Positions 52,775 to 62,022 of a stretch of DNA of 64,000 nucleotides are shown piece by piece. The DNA comes from Pseudomonas sp. Irchel s3h14 (lineage in GTDB: Bacteria > Pseudomonadota > Gammaproteobacteria > Pseudomonadales > Pseudomonadaceae), in the NCBI RefSeq assembly GCF_900187425.1, contig NZ_FYDJ01000006.1, forward strand, positions 302,402 through 366,401, in the 5' to 3' direction. The position numbers and the translations under genes were made by a program. A model generated the notes under the pieces. The model worked only from the letters and a program-made list of their open reading frames with translations. It searched no databases and was not told the DNA's origin. Each line of letters starts with the position of its first letter. Within the stretch, counting starts at the first letter, position 1.

Positions 52775-54366
52775 ACGCGGACGCCAGCGCGACGCGGAGC
52801 AACACCCGCGCTACGACCGGTGTCTTGCTCATGGTGGGCATCGTGCTTGCCACGCTGACGGAAGCGATCGCCAGCACCGTTCTGTCGCTCGGACGCGGCG
52901 ACATCATCGGCGACACCTATGCAACGCCTGATGAGTTCGCCTGGCTGGATATCGGCTACACCGCGCTCAAGCTGATCGGGTTCATGATCGCGCCTTGGCT
53001 GCTGACGCGTTTTAATCCGCGTCATGTGATCATCGGCTCAACCCTGGCCATGGGCATGGCGTGCGGCATTGCCGCCATCACGGCTCGGCTGGACCTGCTG
53101 ATCGCACTTCGAATTATTCAGGGCTTCGCTGGCGGCACCCTGCTGGTCGGGGGGCAGGCGATCATATTTCGCACCTTTGCGCGATCTCGCCAACCCATCC
53201 TTCAAGCCCTGTTTGCCATGGGCGCCGTTGTCGCGCCCGCGACGCTCGCCCCGGCCCTTCAAGGGTGGTTGATCGATAGCCAGTCCTGGACGTGGATTTT
53301 CTTCAGTGTTGTTCCGGTGGCCTTGGCGGCGACCGGATTTCTGCTGATCGCAGACGGCCCGATGCCAGCCAAGGTTCGGCACCGTCCATTTGACTGGGTT
53401 GGCTTCGCGCTGATCGCTGCCACGCTGTTCTGCTTCACCTACGTTCTCAGCCAAGGCAGCCGATGGGACTGGTTCGAAGAGCCACGCATCCTCTGGCTGA
53501 GCGTGATCGGCACAGCCGCGCTGTTGGCATTTCTCGGCCAACAAGTGTTGGCCAAAGGCCAAGGTCTGCTCGACTTCACCGTGTTCAAATCGAGCGATTT
53601 TTCCTTCGCCTTTATCGTCAGTTTTGTCGCCGGCGCCGCCTTGTTCGGCAGCGCGTTTTTGATCCCGGCGTTCGCCCTGTCGGTCCTCGCGTTCACGTCT
53701 ACCGATGCCGGCCTGCTCCTGTTGCCCAGTGGCGGGTTTTTTATCGGCGGACTGCTCATATCGGCTTATCTCATGCAGGTCCGCCGCGTTCCGCCGGTCG
53801 CCACCGTGCCCTTTGGAATCCTGATGATCATGGTTGCGATGTGGATGCTGTCCGGTTCCACCAGTGAAAGCGGCACGGACGACATGATGGCAGCCATCCT
53901 GTTGCGCGGTCTGGGGCTTGGCTTCCTGTTTCTATCGATCACGCTGATCGCTTTCAGCGACCTCAATAGCCGAAACCTCGCCTGCGGAATTGGCCTCTTC
54001 AATACGGGGCGCCAGTTGGGCGGTCTGATGGGCGTCGCAGGACTTCAGACACTGATCGACCATAACGTTTTCGCCAATGCCGTGGTCCTCGGCGCCAATG
54101 TCACCCCGGGAGGGGCCGCGGTCATCGAACGGCTGACGACCACGACAGCCATGCTGTCGGTGAAAGGGATGGATGCAGCGGCCGCTGGCCGGGCAGCGGT
54201 GAGCCTCCTGGGTCGTGTCGTGTCAGGTCAGGCCACGGTGATTGCCTTCGACACAGCGTTCATCGCTGTTGCCCTGCTTTTTGTAGTCGCCGCGCCCATG
54301 CTGGTTGGCATCAAGATCGGACTCTCGAAATACGCGAAAGTACGCGCTGCGCGAACCGTAGCGTGA
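52771..54366 (+). CDS. DHA2-family MFS efflux transporter (EmrB-like)
   Basis: A 531-residue transporter with 14 predicted spans, the DHA2 family of drug:H+ antiporters. Hallmarks: EFAWLDIGYTALKLIG, the motif IIQGFAGGTLLVGGQ, ARSRQPILQALFAMGAVVAPATLAPALQGWL. With the HlyD protein it forms an EmrAB-like tripartite efflux system. The overlapping ATGA start with the HlyD stop indicates translational coupling. The substrate is unknown; the group is probably controlled by the divergent winged-helix/TPR regulator. Confidence 0.92.
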   Translation: MNADASATRSNTRATTGVLLMVGIVLATLTEAIASTVLSLGRGDIIGDTYATPDEFAWLDIGYTALKLIGFMIAPWLLTRFNPRHVIIGSTLAMGMACGIAAITARLDLLIALRIIQGFAGGTLLVGGQAIIFRTFARSRQPILQALFAMGAVVAPATLAPALQGWLIDSQSWTWIFFSVVPVALAATGFLLIADGPMPAKVRHRPFDWVGFALIAATLFCFTYVLSQGSRWDWFEEPRILWLSVIGTAALLAFLGQQVLAKGQGLLDFTVFKSSDFSFAFIVSFVAGAALFGSAFLIPAFALSVLAFTSTDAGLLLLPSGGFFIGGLLISAYLMQVRRVPPVATVPFGILMIMVAMWMLSGSTSESGTDDMMAAILLRGLGLGFLFLSITLIAFSDLNSRNLACGIGLFNTGRQLGGLMGVAGLQTLIDHNVFANAVVLGANVTPGGAAVIERLTTTTAMLSVKGMDAAAAGRAAVSLLGRVVSGQATVIAFDTAFIAVALLFVVAAPMLVGIKIGLSKYAKVRAARTVA

Positions 54367-54374
54367 GGCTTCAC

Positions 54375-55229
54375 TCAGTCCAGGTTACCCAGCAGCCACT
54401 CACTGAAGCTTCGCGCCAGCGCATTATTCTCACTGTCACGATGGGTCAGCATGGCCCAGTTCGGGCCGCGAATGGTTTGCTCCACCAAGGGTTGCAACAA
54501 TCCTTGGGCGCGCGCCTGCCGACTCAATAACTGGCTGACCAGGGCGATACCGAGCCCCGCGCACGCGGCGTCCAGCAGCAGGCCAGGATCGGAGAAATTC
54601 AGCCCCTGATCCTTCTGGCCGACATCGATGCCAGCCTCCACCGCCCAGTGACTCCAATCCATTTCCCGCTCACCGTGAAGGGTGGTGCGCTGTTCCTGTG
54701 GTAACGCCAACAGGCTCGGGTGACACGCCGGGTAGAGGCGGTCGGCGTGCAGCACCTTGAAGCTGCACTCGGCTTGGGAACTGATGTCATCGCGCACCGC
54801 AAGGTCGATGGTCTGGGTGGTCATGTCCGGGACTTCATCGGTACTGAAAATCCACAGATCAACGTCCGGATGCTCACGGCGAAAATCCCCCAAGCGTGGC
54901 AGCAGCCAGTGACGGGCGAACGCTGGGGTGGTGTTGAGCACCAGTTGGTTGGGTTTCTGGTATTGCCCGAGGCGGCGAATGCCGACGGCCAGTTGTTGCA
55001 GCAATGCCTGGGTGGTGCTGAGCAGGTCGTGACCGGCATCGGTCAGGCTGACGCTGCGTCCACTGCGAAAGAACAAGGGTTGTTCGAGGTACGCCTCAAG
55101 GCTGCGGATCTGCTGACTGATCGCCGATTGGGTGAGGTGCAACTCGGCGGCCGCCTTGTGGAAACTGCCCAGCCGGGCGGCGGCTTCAAAGCCGCGAAGG
55201 GTGCTGAGTGGCGGCCAGTGCTTGAGCAT
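54375..55229 (-). CDS. LysR-family regulator, GcvA-like
   Basis: A 284-residue LysR regulator of the GcvA type (MLKHWPPLSTLRGFEAAARLGS; FHKAAAELHLTQSAISQQIRSLEAYL; a short effector domain). It is divergent from the agmatine genes at 55365 and probably controls them. It ends 8 bp after the MFS stop on the opposite strand. Confidence 0.88.
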   Translation of the reverse strand: MLKHWPPLSTLRGFEAAARLGSFHKAAAELHLTQSAISQQIRSLEAYLEQPLFFRSGRSVSLTDAGHDLLSTTQALLQQLAVGIRRLGQYQKPNQLVLNTTPAFARHWLLPRLGDFRREHPDVDLWIFSTDEVPDMTTQTIDLAVRDDISSQAECSFKVLHADRLYPACHPSLLALPQEQRTTLHGEREMDWSHWAVEAGIDVGQKDQGLNFSDPGLLLDAACAGLGIALVSQLLSRQARAQGLLQPLVEQTIRGPNWAMLTHRDSENNALARSFSEWLLGNLD

Positions 55230-55364
55230 ATTGATAAGTTCCTCTAATCATTTGTCCGCTAAATCCATTGTTTGTTTGCCTGATTTTACGGTCGTAGCAT
55301 GCATGCCAGGAACACCCAAGCAGTTTTGTTGAACACAATGGCTTAACTAAAAGGGCTTTTTATC

Positions 55365-56429
55365 ATGCAGCATGTCATGCAGCAGAATGAAATTCGAAAC
55401 AGCGGTTGGATGATGCCGGCCGAGTGGGTCAGGCACGCCGCCACCTGGATGGTCTGGCCGCACAACACAGCACTCTGGGAGTCCGGTTGGGGCGTGACAT
55501 TGCCACGGGTGCAAGAGGACTTCGCTCGCGTCGCCAACGCCATCGCCCGTTTCGAACCGGTGAAACTGGTCGTCGACCCTTCTGCTATCGCCAGTGCCAA
55601 AGCGTTATGTGGGCCGAACATCGAATTGATCGAGCTGGCGGTGAACGACAGCTGGTGTCGGGACTCCGGTCCGAGCTTCGTCTGCCATCCGCAACATGGC
55701 CTGGCCGGGGTGAGCTGGCGTTTCAACGCGTGGGGCGGCAAGTCGGCTCATGATCTGGACGAAAGCCTGGCTCGTCGCGCACTCAATCACTTGGGCGTGG
55801 AGTGCTTTGGTACCGCGCTGAGCAATGAAGGCGGGGCCATCCATGTGGACGGCGAGGGCACGCTGATCACCACCGAGTCGGTATTGCTCAACCCCAATCG
55901 CAACCCAGGCATGAACAAGGCGGAGATGGAGGAGATCTTCACGCGTCTGCTGGGCGTGAAGAAGACGATCTGGCTGCCGGGCGATCCGGACTACGTGACC
56001 GGCGACATGACTGACGGCCATGTCGATGGCGTGTGCGCGTTCGCCCGCCCCGGGGTTTTGCTGGTGGACGCCACCCACGACCAGCACTCGGTGTATGCCG
56101 AAGTGGCCCGCGAAAACCGTCGTGCCCTGGAGCTGGCCACCGATGCCCAAGGCCGACAGTTCGAGCTGATCGAATTGTATGAAGCCACCGATGCCGTGGA
56201 CACCGAAGCTGAAGTGTTCTGCGCCTCCTACACCAACTTCTACATCGCCAACGACGCCATCATCATGCCGGCCTACGGCATTGATGCCGACAACGTCGCG
56301 GCCGAAGTGTTGGCTCAGGCGTTCCCCGGGCGCGAAGTGGTGCCGGTGCGGATCAATCACCTGGCCCATGGCGGTGGCGGTGTGCATTGCATCACCCAGC
56401 AACAGCCCGCCTGGCCGGTGGAGGGTTGA
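55365..56429 (+). CDS. aguA: Agmatine deiminase
   Basis: A 354-residue guanidino-group hydrolase that converts agmatine to N-carbamoylputrescine and ammonia in the cytoplasm. The catalytic Cys is C342 in LAHGGGGVHCITQQQPAWP. WCRDSGPSF, HVDGEGTLITTESVLLNPNRNP and GHVDGVCAFARPG carry the other substrate and catalytic residues. No signal peptide. It starts the polyamine operon with the carbamoylputrescine amidase, 4 bp away. Confidence 0.95.
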   Translation: MQHVMQQNEIRNSGWMMPAEWVRHAATWMVWPHNTALWESGWGVTLPRVQEDFARVANAIARFEPVKLVVDPSAIASAKALCGPNIELIELAVNDSWCRDSGPSFVCHPQHGLAGVSWRFNAWGGKSAHDLDESLARRALNHLGVECFGTALSNEGGAIHVDGEGTLITTESVLLNPNRNPGMNKAEMEEIFTRLLGVKKTIWLPGDPDYVTGDMTDGHVDGVCAFARPGVLLVDATHDQHSVYAEVARENRRALELATDAQGRQFELIELYEATDAVDTEAEVFCASYTNFYIANDAIIMPAYGIDADNVAAEVLAQAFPGREVVPVRINHLAHGGGGVHCITQQQPAWPVEG

Positions 56430-56433
56430 TGTC

Positions 56434-57342
56434 ATGACGCTTCTGACCATCGCTACCACCCAGATGCCCTGCACCTGGGACCTGCAACACAACCTCGATC
56501 AGGCCGAGCAACTGGTGCGCGAGGCCGCGGCCAAAGGCGCCCAGGTCATCCTGTTGCAGGAGCTGTTTGCCACGCCGTATTTCTGCATCGAGCAAAGCCA
56601 CAAGCACCTGGAGCTGGCCGCCGAATATCGATACAGCCCTGTGCTCAAGCGCTTTGCCGCATTGGCCAAAGAGTTGGGAGTGGTGCTGCCGCTGAGCTGG
56701 TTCGAAAAGGCCGGCAATGCCTACTTCAATTCCTTGAGTGTGGCCGATGCCGATGGGCGCCTGCTGGGCGTGTATCGCAAGACCCACATTCCCAACGCCA
56801 TCGGCTATCAGGAGAAGGAATACTTCAGCCCCGGCGATACCGGTTTTCGTGTCTGGGACACAGCGTTCGGGCGCCTGGGTGTGGGGATCTGCTGGGATCA
56901 GTGGTTCCCCGAGACCGCGCGCTGCCTGGCGTTGATGGGCGCTGAAGTCTTGCTGTTTCCCACCGCCATAGGTTCTGAGCCTGGCTGCGCGGCGCTGGAT
57001 TCCCGTGACCACTGGCAGATGACCATGCGCGGCCACGCCGCCGCCAACCTGCTGCCGGTGGTGGCCGCCAACCGCGTCGGCCGCGAGGCGGCGACCACCG
57101 ATCCTGCCCTGCAAATGAGCTTCTACGGCTCGTCGTTTATCTGTAACCACAAGGGCAAGTTGCTCGCCGAGGCCGACCGCGACAGTACCGGCGTGCTGGT
57201 GCAAAGCCTGGACCTGGCCGCGATGCGCGAAGAGCGCCTGAGCTGGGGCATCTACCGCGATCGCCGTCCGGACATGTACGGCGCGCTGTTGACTCAGGAC
57301 GGTCGTCACACCCATGCACGCTGGAAGACTCAAGAGGTTTGA
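56434..57342 (+). CDS. aguB: N-carbamoylputrescine amidase
   Basis: A 302-residue nitrilase-superfamily enzyme that hydrolyses N-carbamoylputrescine to putrescine, CO2 and ammonia. The triad is visible: E43 (LLQELFATPYF), K116 (YRKTHIPNA) and C153 (GICWDQWFPE). GGAGG is eight bases before the ATG. It follows aguA directly and is one base from the next gene, so all three are one operon. Confidence 0.95.
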   Translation: MTLLTIATTQMPCTWDLQHNLDQAEQLVREAAAKGAQVILLQELFATPYFCIEQSHKHLELAAEYRYSPVLKRFAALAKELGVVLPLSWFEKAGNAYFNSLSVADADGRLLGVYRKTHIPNAIGYQEKEYFSPGDTGFRVWDTAFGRLGVGICWDQWFPETARCLALMGAEVLLFPTAIGSEPGCAALDSRDHWQMTMRGHAAANLLPVVAANRVGREAATTDPALQMSFYGSSFICNHKGKLLAEADRDSTGVLVQSLDLAAMREERLSWGIYRDRRPDMYGALLTQDGRHTHARWKTQEV

Positions 57343-57343
57343 T

Positions 57344-58447
57344 ATGCACACGATCAAAAAGCTGTTGAGCGGCGCCTTGGGCCTGGCGCTGGGCTGTGCC
57401 TTGCCGGCGCTGCACGCGGAAGAGAAAACCCTCCGGCTGTACAACTGGGCCGATTATTTTGCCGAGGACACGCTGGCCAAATTCACCGCCGAAACCGGGA
57501 TCAAAGTGATCTACGACGTCATGGATGGCAGTGAGACGCTGGAAGCCAAAATGCTCGCTGGCGGCAGCGGTTATGACCTGATCTTCCCGGGTGACACCGT
57601 CGCCGAACGCTTGATGCGCGCCGGCAGCCTGCAACCGCTGGATCGCTCAAAACTCACGGCCCTGGATGACATCGAACCCGGCTTGCAGAAGCTGCGAACG
57701 CATTACGAGTACTCGCGCCAGGCCACCGTCCCCTACACCTGGGGCACCATCGGCCTGACCTACAATGCCGAGCAGATCAAACAGCGTTTGCCGGATGCAC
57801 CGGTCAACAGCCTCGACATGTTGTTCAAGCCGGAACTGGCTGCCAAATTTGCCGACTGCGGCATTTCGATGATCGACTCGCCGGACGAAGTGCTGGCAGT
57901 CGTGCTCAATTATCTGGGCCGGGAGCCACGCAGCGCCAAGCCTGAAGATTTGGCCGCGGCGAGTGAGCTGCTGCTGAAACTTCGGCCGTACATCCGCAAG
58001 TACCAGTCGCAGCCGGTGACCGACCTGGTGAACGGCAACTTGTGTCTGTCGCTCGGTTACAGCGGGGACATGACGCAGGCGCAACGGACGGCGGATTCCG
58101 CCGGCAAGAACGTCATGTTTCAATACCGTGTTCCCCGTGAAGGCACCACGGTGTGGATGGACACCATGGCGATTCCGGTCGACGCCAAACATCCGGAGTA
58201 CGCCTATGCGTTCATCAACTTCGTCATGCGCCCGGACAACATGGCTGCCATCAGTAACTTCACCGGCTACCCTACCTCCAATGCCAAGGCACGTCCGAGC
58301 GTCGATGCGACCATGCGCAACAACCCGGATATTTACCTCGATGAGGCCACTTACGCACGGCTGATTCCGGGCAAGGACATTCCCCAACCTGATATGCGGG
58401 CGCGTATGCGCACCTGGACCAAGTTCAAGACGGCCACCGCGAAATGA
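57344..58447 (+). CDS. Polyamine ABC transporter substrate-binding protein
   Basis: A 367-residue exported PotD/PotF-type binding protein. The signal peptide ends near ALPALHAEE. TLRLYNWADYFAEDTLAKFTAETGIKV is the family signature, and WMDTMAIPVDAKHPEYAYAFINF is the conserved C-lobe strand. It would bind putrescine, agmatine or a related polyamine in the periplasm. There is no permease or ATPase next to it, so it must serve another transporter. ATG is one base after the aguB stop. Confidence 0.92.
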   Translation: MHTIKKLLSGALGLALGCALPALHAEEKTLRLYNWADYFAEDTLAKFTAETGIKVIYDVMDGSETLEAKMLAGGSGYDLIFPGDTVAERLMRAGSLQPLDRSKLTALDDIEPGLQKLRTHYEYSRQATVPYTWGTIGLTYNAEQIKQRLPDAPVNSLDMLFKPELAAKFADCGISMIDSPDEVLAVVLNYLGREPRSAKPEDLAAASELLLKLRPYIRKYQSQPVTDLVNGNLCLSLGYSGDMTQAQRTADSAGKNVMFQYRVPREGTTVWMDTMAIPVDAKHPEYAYAFINFVMRPDNMAAISNFTGYPTSNAKARPSVDATMRNNPDIYLDEATYARLIPGKDIPQPDMRARMRTWTKFKTATAK

Positions 58448-58476
58448 CTTCAGACAAACACTCCAGGGATCAACAC

Positions 58477-59601
58477 ATGTCGACGCGTCGTGAGTTCATC
58501 AAACAGGTATCGGTAGTCGCCGGTTTGGGCGCGGCAGTGTCTATCGGGCTTGGCCTGACGCCCCTGTACGCGCAAGCGGCCACCCCCGGCAGTTGGCGTA
58601 TGCCGGATGAGGGCGACAGGCATCAGCGGGCCTTCATCGCGTTTGGCGCACAGGAAGCGATCTGGGAGGATTTCACCCCCGACGTACAAGCCGCCATTGG
58701 CCTGATTGCCCGCACCCTCGCGCGATATGAACCGGTGACCGTGTTCTGTCGTGAGCGTGAACGGGAGCTGGCCGAAGAACACTGCGGCACGGCTAACATC
58801 ACCTACGTCACCAGCGAACTCGACGACATCTGGATGCGCGATACCGGCGCCAACTTCGTCATCGATGGGAAAGGCGAGCTCGGCGCCGTGGATTTCAACT
58901 TCAACGGCTGGGGCAACAAACAGCAGCACGGCGCGGATACGCAGGTTGCCGCACTAGTGGCTGACACTGTGGAAGCCCGTCATATCCGCAGTGAGTTGGT
59001 GGGCGAGGGCGGTGGTATCGAAGTGGATGGTCACGGCACGGGGATCATGACCGAAAGCAGCTGGATCAATGCCAACCGCAACCCCGATTGGAGCAAGGCC
59101 GAGATCGAGCAAGAGCTGAAAGCGCGCTTGGGCTTGCGCAAGATCATATGGCTGCCGGGGATCAAAGGTAAGGACATCACGGATGCCCACGTCGATTTCT
59201 ACGCCCGTTTCGTCAAGCCAGGCGTGGTGATCGCCAACCTCGACAACGACCCTCAGTCATACGATTACAGCGTCACGCGTGCCCATTTGGACATTCTCAA
59301 CAATGCCACGGATGCCGATGGTCGCAAGCTGCAGGTGCATACCGTGTCGCCACCGCTCAACCCACGAAAGAGCAAGTTCAGACGCAACAATCCAGACTTT
59401 GCTGCTGGCTACATCAACTATTTCGTGATCAATGGGGCGGTCATTGCGCCCGAGTTTGGTGACAAGGCGGCAGACTCCAAAGCATTCGATGTGTTGTATG
59501 AACTCTACCCGGACCGTGAAGTGGTGCAGCTCAACATCGACGCCATCGCTGCCGGTGGCGGCGGTATCCACTGTGTGACCAGTCACCAACCGTTGGCTTA
59601 G
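58477..59601 (+). CDS. Tat-exported agmatine deiminase-family protein
   Basis: About 374 residues. STRREFIKQ, hydrophobic VVAGLGAAVSIGL and a cut near AQAAT form a twin-arginine signal, so it should fold in the cytoplasm and act in the periplasm. The agmatine deiminase active site is kept: WMRDTGANF, GGGIEVDGHGTGIMTESSWI, AHVDFYARF and the nucleophile Cys in AAGGGGIHCVTSHQP (C366). ATG 58477 has AGGGA seven bases upstream; the ATG at 58444 overlaps the previous stop as ATGA but lacks a ribosome site. It ends the agmatine operon and could deiminate agmatine outside the cell. Confidence 0.9.
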   Translation: MSTRREFIKQVSVVAGLGAAVSIGLGLTPLYAQAATPGSWRMPDEGDRHQRAFIAFGAQEAIWEDFTPDVQAAIGLIARTLARYEPVTVFCRERERELAEEHCGTANITYVTSELDDIWMRDTGANFVIDGKGELGAVDFNFNGWGNKQQHGADTQVAALVADTVEARHIRSELVGEGGGIEVDGHGTGIMTESSWINANRNPDWSKAEIEQELKARLGLRKIIWLPGIKGKDITDAHVDFYARFVKPGVVIANLDNDPQSYDYSVTRAHLDILNNATDADGRKLQVHTVSPPLNPRKSKFRRNNPDFAAGYINYFVINGAVIAPEFGDKAADSKAFDVLYELYPDREVVQLNIDAIAAGGGGIHCVTSHQPLA

Positions 59602-59639
59602 TCTGGAACAACTCTTTGCCATCGGGTGCTGCGAAGCCG

Positions 59640-60407
59640 TCAGGCCTTGACCCAGCGTTGACGGCTCCAGCTGCTCAATGTGTCGACGGCAAATACCAGC
59701 AACAGCATGGCCAGAATGACCGTGCTGGCTTGAGCTTCCTGGAACAGGCTGAGGCTGACATAGAGCATTTGCCCCAAACCACCGGCGCCGACGAAGCCGA
59801 GCACACTGGCCATGCGGATATTGTTTTCCCAGCGGTACAGGATGTAGGCCAGTAGTTGTGGCAACAGGTTGGGCAGTGACCCGTAACAGAACGCCCATAG
59901 GGCATTGCCGCCCTGCAGGCGGATAGCTTCGGCCGGTTCGGGTGGGGTGTTTTCCAGCGCTTCGGCGAACAGCCGGCCGAGCACGCCGGTGGTGTGCAAG
60001 GCCAAGGCCAGGGTGCCGGCATTGGGGCCGAGCCCGGCGGCGAGGACCATCAGCGCAGCCCACACCAGTTCCGGAACCGCGCGCAAGGCGTTGAGCACCA
60101 GACGCGACGCGCTCTGCAACGGCCAGCCGAAGCGCCCGGCCGCGGGCAATGCCAACAGCAGGCCGAATACCGCCGCGAGCAGGGTGCCAAGGGCGGACAT
60201 GGCGATGGTTTCCAGGGCGCCGTGGCCGATGGCTTGCAGATGGCCCGCGCTCAAGTCCGGGCTGAGAAAGCGCTGTGCATAGGCGACCATCTGCTTCAGG
60301 TTGCCGCTGCCACCCAGCTCGCCAAGGTCGATGCCCAAGTAGATGAACGAGGCGACCACCGCTGCGCCAATACACAGGAGCAGCATCAAGTTGATCAGGC
60401 GGTTCAT
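59640..60407 (-). CDS. PhnE-type ABC permease (second copy)
   Basis: A 255-residue inner-membrane permease of the phosphonate-type family. ALRAVPELVWAALMVLAAGLGPNAGTLALALHTTGVLGRLFAEALE and VLGFVGAGGLGQMLYVSLSLFQ (the ATPase-coupling loop) are characteristic. It overlaps the first permease by 4 bp. It forms a heteromeric channel with that permease. Confidence 0.92.
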   Translation of the reverse strand: MNRLINLMLLLCIGAAVVASFIYLGIDLGELGGSGNLKQMVAYAQRFLSPDLSAGHLQAIGHGALETIAMSALGTLLAAVFGLLLALPAAGRFGWPLQSASRLVLNALRAVPELVWAALMVLAAGLGPNAGTLALALHTTGVLGRLFAEALENTPPEPAEAIRLQGGNALWAFCYGSLPNLLPQLLAYILYRWENNIRMASVLGFVGAGGLGQMLYVSLSLFQEAQASTVILAMLLLVFAVDTLSSWSRQRWVKA

Positions 60408-61231
60408 GCCAGCCTCCAGCGCAACAGGCGGCTGAGTTGATCGGCGAGCAGTACCAGGACGAGAAACGTCAGTAACAAACTGGCCACTTCACCGCCGGCG
60501 AACATGCGCAACGACAGGTCCATTTGCTGGCCCAGACCGCCGGCACCGACGAAGCCCATCACCACCGAGGCGCGGATTGCGCATTCCCAGCGGTACACCG
60601 TGTACGACAGCAGCTCCGCAGCGACATTGGGCAGGATCCCGTAGAAAAAGGCTGCGAGCCGACCGCTGCCAGCCTGCAATAGCGCGTGGGCCGGGCGCTG
60701 GTCGACTGACTCGAAAATTTCCGCGTAGACCTTGCCCAGCATGCCGCTGTAGGTAATGGCGATGGCCAGTACCCCAGCCGTCGGGCCGAGGCCGACGGCG
60801 CGCACAAACAAAAGCGCCCAGACGATTTCCGGCACGCTGCGCAGGAAGATCAGTAAACCGCGTACCGGCCAACGCAGCAGTTGACCCCAATAGCTCGGGT
60901 GGCCGGCGCGGGAGGCAGCAGACAGCGACAGAGCCCGACTGGCCAGCAGGCTGGCAGGGACGGCCAACAGCAACGCCAGGGCCATGCCGGCCGTGGCGAT
61001 GGCCAGGGTCTGCAGGGTGGCTTGCACTAACAGCTCAATGAATTCCTCGCCATGGGCCGGTGGCCAGAAGGCTGAGACAAACCGGCCCATCTCGCTCTGA
61101 CTGTCACTCGCCACCAGAACACTGAGGTCCAATTCGCTGAAGTGGATGCCCGGCCACAGCAAGGCAAGGGCCAGCAAGGTGAGCAGCAGGCGGGGCCGGG
61201 TGGCCGGATCTCGGGTATCACGGGTCAGCAT
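60404..61231 (-). CDS. PhnE-type ABC permease (first copy)
   Basis: A 275-residue inner-membrane permease. The coupling loop SVVMGFVGAGGLGQQMDLSL and SVPEIVWALLFVRAVGLGPTAGVLAIA match PhnE. It overlaps phnC-type ATPase by 7 bp upstream and the second permease by 4 bp, so the whole set is translated together. Confidence 0.92.
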   Translation of the reverse strand: MLTRDTRDPATRPRLLLTLLALALLWPGIHFSELDLSVLVASDSQSEMGRFVSAFWPPAHGEEFIELLVQATLQTLAIATAGMALALLLAVPASLLASRALSLSAASRAGHPSYWGQLLRWPVRGLLIFLRSVPEIVWALLFVRAVGLGPTAGVLAIAITYSGMLGKVYAEIFESVDQRPAHALLQAGSGRLAAFFYGILPNVAAELLSYTVYRWECAIRASVVMGFVGAGGLGQQMDLSLRMFAGGEVASLLLTFLVLVLLADQLSRLLRWRLA

Positions 61232-62022
61232 CGGGGAATCTGCACACTCAAGGGCGCCGGAGTAATCGGTGGGGATTGCAGTTGTTCGTTGGCGTAGAGC
61301 TTGTCGAGCAGCTCGCGGTCGACTTCGCTGGCCGCAAGGTCGAACATGATCTGCCCATCACGCAAGCCGATGATGCGCGAAAAGTGCGCCAGGGCCAGTT
61401 CCACCGCATGCAGGCTGGCGACCAGGGTGACGTTGTGCTGCCGGGCATGGCGGCAGAGCACCGACAGCGTGTGCTCGGCCAACACCGGGTCCATGGCCGA
61501 TACCGGCTCATCGGCCAGCAACACCTCGGGCGCTTGATACAACACGCGGGCAATGCCCACGCGCTGTAGCTGTCCACCGGACAGTTGCTGACATTGCGCG
61601 AACAACTTGTCGCCGAGGTCGAGCCTGGCCAATGCCGCGCGTGCGCCCGGAATATCCACCGGATGCAGCAAGTTCAGCAGACTTTTGCCCAGACCCCACT
61701 GACCCAGCTTTCCAGCCAGAACCGCGGTGACCACACGTTGGCGCGGTGGCAGCGGGGGCGCTTGATGGATCAGGCCGATGCGCGCGCGCAGACGCTGACG
61801 CTGACGGGCAGACAGCTGCCAGGCGCGCTCGCCGAGCACCTGCAGCTCGCCGTCGTCCGGTCGCAGGGCGGTGGCCAGCAGGTTGAGCAGGCTCGACTTG
61901 CCCGCGCCGGACGGACCGATGATGGCGACCTGTTCGCTGGCACCGATGTGCAGGTCCACACCACGCAACGCATGGACGCCGTTAACGTGGGTAAGGCTGA
62001 CCTGGGTCAGATGCAACGTCAT
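61225..62022 (-). CDS. PhnC-type ABC transporter ATPase
   Basis: A 265-residue ATPase with Walker A GPSGAGKSS, signature LSGGQLQRVGIAR, Walker B VLLADEPVSAMD and switch His in SLHAVELALAH. The start ATG at 62022 overlaps the stop of the binding-protein gene as ATGA. It powers the importer with two PhnE permeases. Confidence 0.92.
   Translation of the reverse strand: MTLHLTQVSLTHVNGVHALRGVDLHIGASEQVAIIGPSGAGKSSLLNLLATALRPDDGELQVLGERAWQLSARQRQRLRARIGLIHQAPPLPPRQRVVTAVLAGKLGQWGLGKSLLNLLHPVDIPGARAALARLDLGDKLFAQCQQLSGGQLQRVGIARVLYQAPEVLLADEPVSAMDPVLAEHTLSVLCRHARQHNVTLVASLHAVELALAHFSRIIGLRDGQIMFDLAASEVDRELLDKLYANEQLQSPPITPAPLSVQIPRC

Noticed and set aside
55605..56492. 295-codon minus-strand frame
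   Set aside because: Antisense to aguA and aguB, both of which are complete and motif-rich.
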